Positions 18,118-28,159 of a stretch of DNA of 64,000 nt are shown in pieces (position 1 is the stretch's first letter; every line of letters begins with the position of its first letter). The stretch comes from Melissococcus plutonius ATCC 35311 (GTDB taxonomy: Bacteria; Bacillota; Bacilli; Lactobacillales; Enterococcaceae). Under the pieces are notes generated by a model. The model was not told the origin of the DNA and did no database searches. It saw only the letters and a list, made by a program, of their open reading frames with translations. The stretch spans positions 1,531,501 through 1,595,500 of the forward strand of contig NC_015516.1 of the NCBI RefSeq assembly GCF_000270185.1. Reading direction: 5' to 3'. Position numbers and translations under genes: made by a program.

Positions 18118-18763
18118 TTAAGCTTTAAACACACTCAGAATTTGTTCACTCAAATACCAATATTTTTTGGATAATTGATAAAGAATTTCTTCCGTATTCC
18201 ATTCAGAATCAATAAAGGTTAATTTATTGGCGAATTCAAAAATGCAAGATTTTTTAATTGCTGCATGTTCATCTTGTGGGGCAATTATCGCAACTATTTG
18301 GTTATAATCAAAATAATAATCACCTTTCATTTTCATTTGGATGATTCCACCAATGATTAAATTGATCCCAAAAAGATTTTGTCAGGTTCCTATTTTGATG
18401 TCTAACGTAAATAACTGGGTTAATTCCAAAACCGCTTTCTAAACATTGAACATCCTTCATAAAGATTAATCCATAAGGTGCAAACCTATTATTATTGTGC
18501 TCTAGGGTCTTAACAATAACCTTTAAACGATCTAAAGGTGTCTCTGTAAAACAGGTCACACTAAATTGTTTCTGATATTCTTCTGATAATTTAGCTAATT
18601 CTTTATTAAACATACAACAATAGCTCGATGCATTTATCTTTTTATCATTTAAGATGGAAATCAAATTTTCTTTTGCTGTTGCATCTTTTGTATTTCTAGT
18701 TAGATGTGTTAAAAATTTAGAAATATCTGTACGATCGGTTAGATCAATCATACTATCTTGCAT
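18118..18763 (-). pseudogene. AbiGi-like abortive infection protein remnant
   Basis: There are two overlapping frames. The first (18320-18763, 147 residues) has the AbiGi-type N-terminal features: a start domain with FLTHLTRNTKDATAKENLIS, VTCFTETPLDRLK and YGLIFMKD...NPVIYVRH. The second (18118-18336, 72 residues) reads GDYYFDYNQIVAIIAPQDEH and then a FIDSEWNTEEILYQLSKKYW tail, matching the end of the same family. The middle part before the GDYYF segment seems missing, so a deletion plus frameshift is more likely than a single slip. In the AbiG phage-exclusion system AbiGi pairs with the effector AbiGii; no partner is seen here. Confidence 0.55.
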
Positions 18764-19171
18764 AAAATCAACTCCATATTTATTATATTATTTGACTATA
18801 TAATAACATTTTTAACATTCTCTTAGAATACCTATTTATGTGAAAATTTTTATACTCACTTAGATTGTTGAGATATGAATCATTTAGATGTTAAGTATTA
18901 TAAAATAAAAATCATTATAAATTGATTAATTTTTAAATAATTTAATTGTATTTAAGAGATAGCTAACAATAAAAGTTGAATAGCTATTAGACTAGATCTT
19001 TTATTCTGTACTTGTTAGATAGATATCATCAGGTAGTCATTTTAACTATAACTATGCACCGATATCTTGCTTGGTCTTCGTTTGATAAGACAGACATATC
19101 CATCTTTTAGAAACACTTGTTACAAGTAATCACAAAGAAAGATCAATTCCTCGCTTAAAATGATTATCATA
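18764..19171. other. Intergenic stretch without a gene
   Basis: AT-rich with no supported coding region. A Fur-like core TGATTATCA at about 19161-19169 is probably chance, because no iron gene starts here. Confidence 0.4.
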
Positions 19172-20581
19172 TTAATTCATTGTTTCTGTATTTATTTCTT
19201 TATTTTGACAATTTTTTAGTGTGATAAGTACAGTTGCCCATTGATTTTCATTTTTTATTGAGATTGCTCCATTCATCTTTTTAATCATCAAATCAGACAT
19301 ATAAAGACCTAATCCAAAATGTTCTTTTTCTCTTTGAATTTTATTAGAATAAAATGGCATGAATTCTCCTGCTACATATTTCTCCGGAAATAAAGAACCT
19401 GTATTACTAATAGATATTGTCGTTTTTAAGGGATCATCGCTAACTAAACATTTGATTGTTCCATTGTTATTTACATGTTCAATGGCATTCGCTAAAATAT
19501 TTTGAATAATCCTCGTAATCATCAATGGATCGCCATAGACATTTCTCAAATTATCATTGTAATGCTCTTGAATTTTGATTTCTTTCGTTTTATATAGTGA
19601 AGAGAACTCTAATATAGTTATATGTAACATATCAATAATGTTAATTTTTTCATACTTTAAAGTATAACTGTCAGTATTTAAACGTGTTATCTTAAGAAGT
19701 TCTGTCAATAATTTGTCTATTCTTGAAACTTCAGAAGTGATTACAGAACCTCTCTCCTGTGCCGCTAAATCATTTGATAAGAGAGTTAGTAACTCAGCTT
19801 CAGCCTGAATGATAGTGAGTGGTGTCTTTACATCATGAGCAATAGATGAAAATAATTGTTTATGTACGATAGATTTTTTTTGAGATTTATCTAATAGTTT
19901 TTTTAACGCTATTCGCATTTGATTGATCTGTCTAGATAATTCATCAAATTCTCTATCATTAAAATTAGGTAATGCCATCGATAAATTTCCCACTTCAATC
20001 TCTTTTAAATGGGTTTCTATTATTTTAAATTTTGAGAGGATAACGCTATATAATTTAGTGGTAAAAACACTAAGGAAAAGAATAAATAGCACGAATGGAC
20101 TAGCCATTACAAAATACTGAAATACAACATTAATACGATCTACTACCTGATTTCCCGTTGAAAAAGCCGGGAAAATCATCAATATTTTGACAGTTGGATA
20201 ATTGTCAAGTTCCATAAAAGAATACATATTGTTATTTTCCACAAATGAATGGGTATCCTTAGATGTCTCGTCCAACTTAATATCATTTACCGGAAAATGA
20301 TTGCTTTTTATTTTTGTTTTTCCATTGATTGTGATTAGATACTGAAATTTCGGATCTTTATTCTGTATCGTTGGATTTTTATCTGATAATAAATCAGGCA
20401 TTTCTTTTTTTAAAGGATTTTAAAAAGATTCTGAATAGATGTTATCATAATAATTTCTAGGAAATATTGAAATCCAAATTAACCATAATAAAAAAATAAG
20501 TACCAAAGAGACAACAGTCGCAATAACTACTTTTATAACTAACAAACTAAAGGATCGTTTAAGCGAATAGTTATTTTTCAT
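19172..20581 (-). pseudogene. Lantibiotic-locus-type sensor histidine kinase (LanK/NisK-like) with in-frame TAA
   Basis: A full-length frame of 469 residues from ATG 20581 is broken by one TAA about 51 codons in. It starts MKNNYSLKRSFSLLVIKVVI with a membrane segment, and after the stop continues NPLKKEMPDLLSDKN in the same frame. The downstream 409 residues hold a second membrane segment (FVMASPFVLFILFLSVFTTK), a HAMP-like linker, the phospho-histidine box AHDVKTPLTI, the N box ANAIEHVNN and the G box FGLGLYMSDL. The kinase would sense extracellular peptide and phosphorylate the adjacent regulator. Loss of the first membrane helix should remove sensing. Confidence 0.8.
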
Positions 20582-21258
20582 AGTTAGGTTCCCAAGTATA
20601 ACCTAATCCATATTTTGTCTGTATATATGTAAAATCAGAATCATATCTAGCTAATTTAGCTCTAATTTTTTTGATATGTTCTGTAACTGTACTTAGACTA
20701 CTTTCATTGTTATATCCCCAAACTGTTTCAAAAAGCTGATCTTTACTCATTACATGCCCAATATTACTCATTAATTTTTCAATAACTAAATATTCTTTTT
20801 TAGGAAAAATTACAATAGTACCATGAACCATCACCTGTTTTTTTTTCTTTATTCAACATAATATTTTGGGTACAAATCATTTTTCTGGGAACATTACTTC
20901 TATTTTCTCTTCGTATATGACTATCGATTTTTACTTTTAATTGTTTTAAACTAAAAGGTTTAATAATATAATCATCTCCACCACTTTCTAATCCAGCAAT
21001 GATATCTTCATCTAATCCTAAAGCACTAATAAAAATTATTGGATATGAAATAGAATCTCTAATTTTCTTACAAATATCAATACCATTAATATTAGGTAAC
21101 ATAACATCCAATAGCATTAAGTTAAAAAAAGAGAGAGCTATGTGGTTCGGCTCTTCAAATGAATGTACAATAGTCACTTTATAGTCATTCAATTCTAAGT
21201 ATTGTTTGACTAATTTTGTAATTTGAAGATCATCATCAACATAAATAATATTAATCAC
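20571..21258 (-). pseudogene. OmpR-family response regulator (LanR-like), frameshifted
   Basis: The receiver domain (21258 down to 20800) has IIYVDDD, the phospho-acceptor in LLDVMLPN, the ISALG switch and KPF. The DNA-binding winged helix lies in another frame (20834-20571: PKKEYLVIEKLM to TKYGLGYTWEP). The frames meet at a run of nine A (20838-20846); eight would give a continuous ...NKEKKQVMVHGTIVIFPKK... protein of about 228 residues. Otherwise the gene is complete, and its end overlaps the kinase start. It would regulate the lantibiotic locus. Confidence 0.82.
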
Positions 21259-21279
21259 ATTTATCCTCCCTTTTCCTAT

Positions 21280-21663
21280 TTAATCAAGTAAAAATACAGC
21301 ATCCCAATTCGTCTGTTTATTCCCTAGCATAGATAAAAGAGGGAGTAATATACCTATTATACCATCAAGTATACCAATAGTATTAACCATTTTCATCTCT
21401 TTCTGACTGTAATCATTTATATTATATTCTAAATTAGGAAATCCAAATGGAAGATTTTTATCATAAAAATATAATGTCTTCTGCATTAATCGTTTAGCCT
21501 CATAATCAAAAACATCTATTTTTGTAGATTCATAAAATTTTTTATAAATATATGAGACTCCTATATATCCATGACAAAAAGTTGGCGATATAAGACCAAT
21601 TTCAGAATATATACCAGATTTCATAGTTTCACAGGCAATAGTTAAAAGCTTTTTATCCTTCAA
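21280..21663 (-). pseudogene. C-terminal fragment of LanC lanthionine cyclase
   Basis: This 127-residue frame has the hallmarks of a LanC C-terminus: FCHGYIGVSYIYKKF, where Cys-His are two of the three zinc ligands, then GILDGIIGILLPLLS and a W-x-x-x-LLD end. The N-terminal two-thirds of the roughly 410-residue enzyme, including the first zinc cysteine, is absent, and a stop lies just upstream of the TTG at 21663. LanC adds cysteine thiols to dehydrated residues in class I lantibiotic precursors. lanA, lanB and lanT are not found, so production is lost. Confidence 0.75.
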
Positions 21664-21844
21664 TTTTCAAGATGCTTTTAATCATGTAAATGCTATATTA
21701 AGTCTATAGTAATTGCTTATAACCTTAAGTATAGAAATGGAATATAAACTTTTTATAAATAAATAAATTTTTATTTGTTTATAGAATCTTTATTTTTTGT
21801 CGCTAAACTAAACTTGTTCAATTAGGGAGAGGAGTAGGAAAGAT

Positions 21845-22489
21845 ATGAATTTATTATTGAGAACTGAGAATCTAACCAAAAACTATGGATTGGTTAGCCC
21901 AAATGGTGCTGGTAAATCAACAATCTTAAAAATGCTAATTGGGCGTTTAAGACCAACAAGCGGAGAGATACTATTTACTGAAGAAACAAACAGGAAGCTT
22001 AAGATTGGTTCATTAATTGAAGATCCTCCCTTGTATAAAAATTTAACAGCAGAGGAAAATCTTTTAGTCTTAGTAAAACTTTTTGGTTTGAAAAAAAATC
22101 GAATTAAAGAGGTTTTGCATCTGGTAGACCTAGAGAACACTAAGAAAAAAACGGTTGCTAAGTTTTCTTTGGGAATGAAACAACGTTTAGGAATTGCTGC
22201 AGCATTAATAAGACAACCAGATTTACTTATTTTGGATGAACCTACAAATGGTCTAGATCCCATTGGCATTAAAGAATTACGTGAGTTAATTAAATCATTT
22301 CCTGAACATGGAATTACTGTTATCATTTCCAGTCATAATCTAACTGAAGTTCAACAGATAACAAACTATGTTGGTATTATGCATACTGGCATTTTAAAAT
22401 ATGAAGGTGTAATACCTAAAGATACTAATTTGGAAGATTTCTTTCTAGATACTATAAGCTTAGACAGAAATGGAGAGAAGATAACATGA
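21845..22489 (+). CDS. Lantibiotic immunity ABC transporter ATPase (LanF-like) with internal deletion
   Basis: The protein has 214 residues. Walker A is PNGAGKST, the signature motif is FSLGMKQRLGIA, Walker B is LLILDEPTNGLD and the switch histidine lies in ISSHNL. The N-terminus reads LLRTENLTKNYG directly followed by LVSPNGAGKST: about 18-22 residues containing the A-loop strand region are missing between two YG positions. The rest matches LanF/bacitracin-type exporters that expel lantibiotics from the membrane. It overlaps the first permease gene by four bases. The deletion is in frame, so ATP binding may be weakened rather than abolished. Confidence 0.8.
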   Translation: MNLLLRTENLTKNYGLVSPNGAGKSTILKMLIGRLRPTSGEILFTEETNRKLKIGSLIEDPPLYKNLTAEENLLVLVKLFGLKKNRIKEVLHLVDLENTKKKTVAKFSLGMKQRLGIAAALIRQPDLLILDEPTNGLDPIGIKELRELIKSFPEHGITVIISSHNLTEVQQITNYVGIMHTGILKYEGVIPKDTNLEDFFLDTISLDRNGEKIT

Positions 22490-23232
22490 AAAATTATATG
22501 ATTGCTGAATACATTAAAGGGAAACGATCCTTCAGTCATTTTTTCTTTATGTTATTTCCATTGCTTGTTGTACTCATCTGTCTTCCATTTTCTCAGTTTA
22601 TGTATTTTGATATCAATCTTTTTGTTCCTCTTATTTATAATTGGTGGCCATTACTTTTTTTACCTATAGGATTAGCAGTTTTATGTTATCAATCAATACA
22701 AAGAGAGAACGAAAGCCATACTCAGAATTATTATTATTTATTAAATCAACGTACATTTTGGCAGACAAAAATAATTATTTTATCTGGTTATTCATTAATA
22801 GCCAACAGTTTGATAGCTCTTTTAACGATACTTTTAGAATACGTGATGTATGATGCATCAAATGTCATTATTGTAAATGTCCTATCAACATCACTAGTTC
22901 TTTGGATAACTACCTTATTTATTATTCCACTTTCTATTTTACTAGCACAATTACTAATTCCCATCTTTTCTATCATTGTGAATCTTTTTGGGATTATTTT
23001 AGCTACTTTTACGACTACAGGAACCTACTGGTATATCGTTCCTTGGAGCTGGTCACTACGTTTAATTACGCCAATCATTAAGACAAACCCAAATGGAACA
23101 TTACTCCAGGAAAACGATCCTTTGAATACTCCCTCTATCATCTATCCTGGACTTGTACTTGCGATAGTCATTTTCATCATTCTTTTTATTAGCGTTCCAC
23201 TAATTTTATCGAGAACTAAGGAGGGTGATTAA
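22486..23232 (+). CDS. Lantibiotic immunity ABC transporter permease (LanE/MutE family)
   Basis: The protein has 248 residues with six hydrophobic segments. The opening MKNYMIAEYIKGKRSFSHFF and the QSIQRENESHTQNYYYLLNQ segment are typical of LanE/MutE-type permeases. It forms a self-protection exporter with the ATPase and the second permease. Translation is coupled to lanF by an ATGA overlap. It looks intact. Confidence 0.85.
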   Translation: MKNYMIAEYIKGKRSFSHFFFMLFPLLVVLICLPFSQFMYFDINLFVPLIYNWWPLLFLPIGLAVLCYQSIQRENESHTQNYYYLLNQRTFWQTKIIILSGYSLIANSLIALLTILLEYVMYDASNVIIVNVLSTSLVLWITTLFIIPLSILLAQLLIPIFSIIVNLFGIILATFTTTGTYWYIVPWSWSLRLITPIIKTNPNGTLLQENDPLNTPSIIYPGLVLAIVIFIILFISVPLILSRTKEGD

Positions 23233-23235
23233 ATA

Positions 23236-23976
23236 ATGGTTTTTTCTCTTAGTGCAGAGTGGCTTAAAACAAAGAAAACATTTTTTCGAACAACTTTGTA
23301 TAGCTCACCAATTTTATTTAATTTATTGATTTTCGGCTACATCTTTTTAACAAATCAAAAAGTATCTGAAAGCAGTTTTTACTCTAATTATTTCTCTATT
23401 CTCAATTTTTTATTACCATTTACTATTAGTTTTATACTCGCATTGATGAATAATAGCGAACGAGAAGCAGGAAACTTCAAAAATATTTTTGGACTAAACC
23501 ATCACTTTTATTTTTTATTATCTCTAAAATTTATTTTTTCATATTTGGTGATTAGTATTGTATTTCTATTTAATTCCTTGCTAACAATGGGATTGCTTCT
23601 ATTTACTTTCAACAACTCCCCAACCATTTTGTACTTGCAATTTATAGATGGTTTTGCTTTAACATGGATCTCCTATATAACATCCTTTATCATATACTTT
23701 TTTTTGAGCATTCTTTGTAGTTTTATAACTACTCTTTTTATTGGATTAACTTCCTCATTATTAACTGCAATTATCGGTTTGACCGTTTTAGGAAATGGAA
23801 TCTGGCTGTTTTTTCCATTCACATGGGGCAGCCGTTTCATTTTAATGAACACGAACAATCAATCAGTCATTGAATTCTTTTATAAAAATGTACATTTAAG
23901 TTTTGTCCTTTTGCTATGCCCTATCATTTTCTTTCCCATGCTCATTTTTTCTTGTGTGTCTTTATTCAGAAAATAA
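23236..23976 (+). CDS. Lantibiotic immunity ABC transporter permease (LanG/MutG family)
   Basis: The protein has 246 residues and six membrane segments, and begins MVFSLSAEWLKTKKTFFRTT. The NSEREAGNFKNIFGL motif after the second segment is shared with LanG/MutG permeases. It starts three bases after the lanE stop with GGAGGGTG upstream. It completes the LanFEG immunity transporter. Intact. Confidence 0.85.
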   Translation: MVFSLSAEWLKTKKTFFRTTLYSSPILFNLLIFGYIFLTNQKVSESSFYSNYFSILNFLLPFTISFILALMNNSEREAGNFKNIFGLNHHFYFLLSLKFIFSYLVISIVFLFNSLLTMGLLLFTFNNSPTILYLQFIDGFALTWISYITSFIIYFFLSILCSFITTLFIGLTSSLLTAIIGLTVLGNGIWLFFPFTWGSRFILMNTNNQSVIEFFYKNVHLSFVLLLCPIIFFPMLIFSCVSLFRK

Positions 23977-23984
23977 GCGAATAG

Positions 23985-24018
23985 AATAGCTAAAATCAAA
24001 AACCTAGCTATTTTTTGT
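23985..24018. terminator. Terminator after lanFEG
   Basis: AATAGCTA and TAGCTATT form a short stem followed by TTTTTTG on the plus strand, between convergent genes. Confidence 0.65.
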
Positions 24019-24024
24019 TTATAT

Positions 24025-24609
24025 TTAAGATTTCTTAAATACGTTTAAGATTTCCAAGTCACCTTGTTCATAGTTATTGTTTCCTGGTTGTGATTTTTTA
24101 AATTTCCAGCAAGCAATTGCTTGTTGAAGGGTTAAATTTTTATTATCCTTAAAAAAATCTCTGATATAGGTATTATATTCGAATTGCTTGCCAATTTTAG
24201 TGGGTGTTTTATCATTTAAGATATCCTGATAGGCTTTAATGGCATCTGAATATTTTTCCCCACTGTTTTCTTTTAGCCAATTCTGAAATTTTACATTAAA
24301 ACGAAAGGTAGGTCCTATCTGGCTTTTAAAAAAAACTCTATGGATTTCACTACACTTTATATTTTCCTCAATAACAGAATTCAAATTCAGTTCTGTTAGC
24401 GTTGGCGTTCGCTGTACGACTCGTTTTTTTATATGCCGTTTTCGTTTCCCTGTTCTTAAAAAATAAGCGATTCTATCAGTAATTTCAATTTTATCACCTT
24501 GAGTAGACAATTTATTCACCCTACAAAAATCAATCAATTCTGCTTTCAAATAATAAAATTTTAGAAAAAGTTCAGCATTCATATTTTTTTCCAATTCTGG
24601 TCTATTCAT
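24025..24609 (-). CDS. SAP-domain protein (DUF6434-like)
   Basis: The protein has 194 residues. Residues 24-52 (LKAELIDFCRVNKLSTQGDK followed by IEITDRIAYFL) form a SAP-type helix-extension-helix, a small DNA/RNA-binding motif. The C-terminal half (FRFNVKFQNWLKENSGEKYS to ALQQAIACWKFKK-type sequence) matches the DUF6434 region usually paired with it. The biological role is unknown. It stands alone, convergent with lanG, and looks intact. Confidence 0.75.
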   Translation of the reverse strand: MNRPELEKNMNAELFLKFYYLKAELIDFCRVNKLSTQGDKIEITDRIAYFLRTGKRKRHIKKRVVQRTPTLTELNLNSVIEENIKCSEIHRVFFKSQIGPTFRFNVKFQNWLKENSGEKYSDAIKAYQDILNDKTPTKIGKQFEYNTYIRDFFKDNKNLTLQQAIACWKFKKSQPGNNNYEQGDLEILNVFKKS

Positions 24610-24735
24610 TTATTTCACCTATAATAATTATTAGTATTTCATGTTGTATCCTCGATACTTGAATTTTAAAAAAAACTGCAAACCATCTTTAAACGATTTT
24701 TCAATATTTAATAGCATCGAATATTTTAATTTTTA

Positions 24736-25470
24736 TCAATAATCAATAAGCTTTTCATTTCTCCTTCTTAAAATCAAATTTAGAGACCTTTCTGCCTCTA
24801 ATTGCAAAATTTTCAATTTAGAGTGATAACAATAATCTTCAAGAATATCTATACTTTGAGGAAATGCAGATAGGCAAGTTAAAAATTTCCATGTGATAAG
24901 ATTATTTTTTTGATGTTTTTCCATTGTTTTTATTATATTTTGATAAATACGCTTTCTATTTATAGTCGAATCATAAAACACAATGTATCCGATTGCATCT
25001 ATTCGTTCAGAAAGTTGCTCTTCTGGCATCTCTTTTTGTTCTAATTTTTCTGTCAGAACATATACAATTTGTGAATTCATCTTACTAAGAGTTCTAGCAA
25101 TAATATCTCTTGGTAACGGATACGAACGCTTTTTTGAAGACTTTTCAGGTAAGTGCTTATACTGATTTGTTCCAATTTTTCCTAAATAAGGAATCATTAT
25201 TGAAGCAATTTCGGAATTTCCTGTTTGCAATTTTTCACACATATATATTTTGGTATATAATGCTTTCTCAGTAGTTAAACATTCTAAAACTATTGAAGCC
25301 ATCTCTTTTGTAAGCATTCCTAGTTCGCTAATTGCTAAGCTACGTTCAAGCGGAATTTTTGAATTAATACAAATATCTAATAACTCTTTTTAACTACATC
25401 CCACAAAAGGATTATCTTGCACCTTTTCTATCCAGCCTCTTTTTTCAAGAGAAGTAATATCGCTTCTCAT
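24736..25470 (-). pseudogene. Helical-repeat (HEAT-like) protein interrupted by a TAA
   Basis: The frame runs from ATG 25470 (GGAGAGG upstream) for 244 residues with one in-frame TAA at 25390-25392, codon 27. The start reads MRSDITSLEKRGWIEKVQDN and after the stop continues KELLDICINSKIPLERSLAI in the same frame. The protein is all helix with repeated LLxxCxxxKxxLE-like units resembling HEAT repeats, suggesting a protein-interaction scaffold. I do not recognise the specific family. Restart at 25317 could give a 193-residue product. Confidence 0.6.
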
Positions 25471-25679
25471 ATTATCCTCTCCTAATATTATTTGGTTCAT
25501 GCATCTTGTGAAACAACAAATATTTTTATATGAATTCTATTTATCTTAGAAACTAATGTAAATAATATAACTATTATTAAAATTCTAAAATTATTTTTAA
25601 AAAAGTTTGCTAGAGATTCCATCAATAGGTTTTGGTTATTCCTTATTTTGTAGTATTATAAATTTTCATTACATGCTTA

Positions 25680-26105
25680 TTATTCGCAATTTTTTCTTTC
25701 ACAATTTCCCTTCAATTTTTTCAGCACAGATTTAGGAATATTCTCTTGATGAATAACTTCATATTTTTTCACATATTGTCCCTTGATCGAAATTTTCAAT
25801 AGGCTATCATCAACTTTCAGCTTACTTCCAAAAGAAGTTAATTGTACAGTTCTTTTCTCACCAGATTTTGAAATTGTTTGAACATTATAGCCATAATCCA
25901 TTTTATCATTTGCTGCATCTTTCCATGATTCAATAGGCTTTTTTGGTAACTTTCCGTAGACATTTTCTACCTGAACAAATGGATTGACCAGATCTGCAAC
26001 ATAAGAAAACATATCTGTATTATTCTTAGTAAAAAATTGTGTTGCAAACATCGTCATAATGCCAATTACTATAATTCCTCCTAAAACTTTCAACATTTCT
26101 TTCAT
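25680..26105 (-). CDS. YxeA family (DUF1093) secreted/membrane-anchored protein
   Basis: The protein has 141 residues. One N-terminal membrane segment (VLGGIIVIGIMTMFATQFF) is followed by an extracytoplasmic domain with GYNVQTISKSGEKRTVQLTS and KGQYVKKYEVIHQENIPK, the conserved YxeA pattern of a strand pair, LK..LLKISIKG and the EVI...IP end. Members form small beta-barrel domains of unknown function at the cell surface. The gene is monocistronic and intact. Confidence 0.75.
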   Translation of the reverse strand: MKEMLKVLGGIIVIGIMTMFATQFFTKNNTDMFSYVADLVNPFVQVENVYGKLPKKPIESWKDAANDKMDYGYNVQTISKSGEKRTVQLTSFGSKLKVDDSLLKISIKGQYVKKYEVIHQENIPKSVLKKLKGNCERKNCE

Positions 26106-26785
26106 AATAATCTATTCCCTCACTTTCTATATATTAAGTATAGAAGTAAATTTTGAAGAAATTATAAAGAGGGATTTCTTTGTTCAAAAATAATTATTAT
26201 TATGATTGTGTTCACTAATTTAGTATTGGATAGGAATTTTTATTAATCAAAAATCTAATTCTATGAAACCAGGTTACAATAAATATTTATATAAAAAATA
26301 ATTAGATATTACAGAAATGGCATTATTAATATAGTATATATATTGCTACTTAAATCTTCTATAGTATCACCTATTTTTTAACAAATCATCGCTAAGTTAG
26401 AAAAATTAATTTAAATCGATCATTAATTTCAGATTCAGAATTATAAAAAACTTATGTCTTCCATGCAATTCAATTAATTAACCCTACTATTTCTAAAATG
26501 AAATACTTATTTCAATAACTATCACTTTTTTCCTAAATCACCATATAAAATGATCACATTAAGGTTTAGAATTTTTATACTATCTTTCCATTTACAATAA
26601 AAACCTCAAAATTCATTTTCAAAAAAGAAAACGTTCATTCTGAGGTTTTGCCTATCTGAGCGATACCATCTTTAATTATTTAAGTTAGATTAATTTTTTA
26701 GAAATAAATTTAATCACAGAATTAGCTATTTATAAAATAACAATATTAACAATATTAACAATTTTAATATTCTTTTATGCTTAAC
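26106..26785. other. Intergenic stretch, AT-rich
   Basis: No gene is supported. It contains the terminator at 26600-26649 and a short tandem AACAATATT repeat near 26741-26760. Confidence 0.5.
26600..26649 (-). terminator. Terminator of the Cof-type HAD gene
   Basis: AAAACCTCA and its complement flank an imperfect stem with a loop of A residues. On the minus strand it is followed by TTTTTATTG. Confidence 0.75.
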
Positions 26786-27589
26786 TCAATTCTGAGAAAC
26801 TATGATTTTTTCAATTGCTTGTAATACACCATTTTCATCATTTGATTTTGCTATAAAATCAGCTCTCTCTTTTACTTCATCAAAGGCATTGCGCATGGCA
26901 AAGCTGATCCCTGATTCATTAAACAATTCTAAATCGTTGAAACCATCACCAAAAGCTAGGATTTCATTTTTAGCAATATTTAGTATTTTTTGGAGCTCTT
27001 TAACCGTTGTTCCTTTATGAACATTGTAATTAGAAATATCAATCCAAGCTGCTTCTGAGGCAATTATATAAGCGCTGTCTTCAAATTCCTCTAATTGTTT
27101 GACATTTTCAAAGCATCTTGATTTGGAATCAAAGATCGTAATTTTTACAAAGTCTTCTTCAATTTGTGTCAAATCTTCAACCTTTTTTACAACCGCATAG
27201 GATCTTCTCACCATATTTGCTTCTTTTTCTGGTGTAGTCGTTTTTATAAAAGCAGCTGTTGGTGTACATGCGATAATCGTATGATCAGAGGCAATAGTTT
27301 CTAATTTTTTTATGATATTTTTTCCAATTTCATTCTGTAATAATGATTCATAAATATACTCTCCATGATGCTTAATCCTAGTAGCACTGTCTCCTAGTAT
27401 ATAAAGATCCCTTGAAAATTGTGAACCAAAGACTTCCTCAACTCGTTCACATTGTTTTCCTGTACAAGTAGCAAAAGTTATATTGTTTTCTTTCATTAAT
27501 TGTTGAACGCTTTGATAATAGTCATGATCAAAATCACCTTTACTGTTTAAAAATGTTCCATCTAGATCAGAAATAACTAATTTAATCAT
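26786..27589 (-). CDS. Cof-type HAD phosphatase
   Basis: The protein has 267 residues. Motif I is ISDLDGTFLN with the nucleophilic aspartate, motif II FATCTGKQ, and motif IV ILAFGDGFNDLELF, with a C2-type cap between them. The family dephosphorylates small phosphometabolites such as sugar phosphates or FMN; the substrate cannot be told from sequence. It is monocistronic and the ATG at 27589 is preceded by an AAGAAG-type site. It looks intact. Confidence 0.88.
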   Translation of the reverse strand: MIKLVISDLDGTFLNSKGDFDHDYYQSVQQLMKENNITFATCTGKQCERVEEVFGSQFSRDLYILGDSATRIKHHGEYIYESLLQNEIGKNIIKKLETIASDHTIIACTPTAAFIKTTTPEKEANMVRRSYAVVKKVEDLTQIEEDFVKITIFDSKSRCFENVKQLEEFEDSAYIIASEAAWIDISNYNVHKGTTVKELQKILNIAKNEILAFGDGFNDLELFNESGISFAMRNAFDEVKERADFIAKSNDENGVLQAIEKIIVSQN

Positions 27590-28159
27590 TGTTTATCTTC
27601 TTTTCAAATTATATTTTCTATTAATTGTTTTATTTAATTGTTTCACTTCTTTAAATTCTTCATCTAGGATGATTTCCATCAAGATAAAGCAGTATATCTT
27701 GCTCAATTAATCTTACTTAAAACTTAACAAGGTTCCTTATTATCTTACTATGACTTGGAATAACTTTGAGTAATTATCATTTCCAGATTCTATTACAAAA
27801 TTCTTTTATTTGACTTCTCTTCTTTTTATCAGCATAGTCACTATGATTAAAATATTTTATTGTTTCTTTAGTATATTGATAGTTAGGTGAAACTCCCAAC
27901 AGTGATTTATAAATAACTTTCCTGTAAAAATACGTTTTTTCATGCTCAATTAGATTTTTTTATTTTATTTACATCTTTAATTAAGTATGTTAATTAAATA
28001 GAAGAAAGTCAATCATACCTTTAACAATTTCTATGCTATTCTTTAACTTATAAATACTATCATTGCTAAAAATGTAAAAAATAATTACAAAAGAATTTTA
28101 CTTTTTTATGTTTCTATATTATTATTAAATAGAGAATTTATTAATCTACTTAATTAAGG
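27590..28159. other. Intergenic stretch with coding debris and an inverted TTAATTAA pair
   Basis: No intact gene. On the minus strand 27777-27955 is open for about 57 codons (EHEKTYFYRKVIYKSLLG up to a stop after CNRIWK) with protein-like composition but no start; it may be the end of a lost gene. TTAATTAA occurs twice, five bases apart, at 27977-27997. Confidence 0.35.

Noticed and set aside
19157-19173. Second Fur-like site TGATTATCA beside the histidine kinase stop
   Set aside because: Only the core matches and it lies downstream of a gene, not in front of one; expected by chance in AT-rich DNA.
21883-22326. Long minus-strand open frame of 147 codons opposite lanF
   Set aside because: It is the antisense shadow of a well-recognised ATPase gene and has no homology-like composition of its own.
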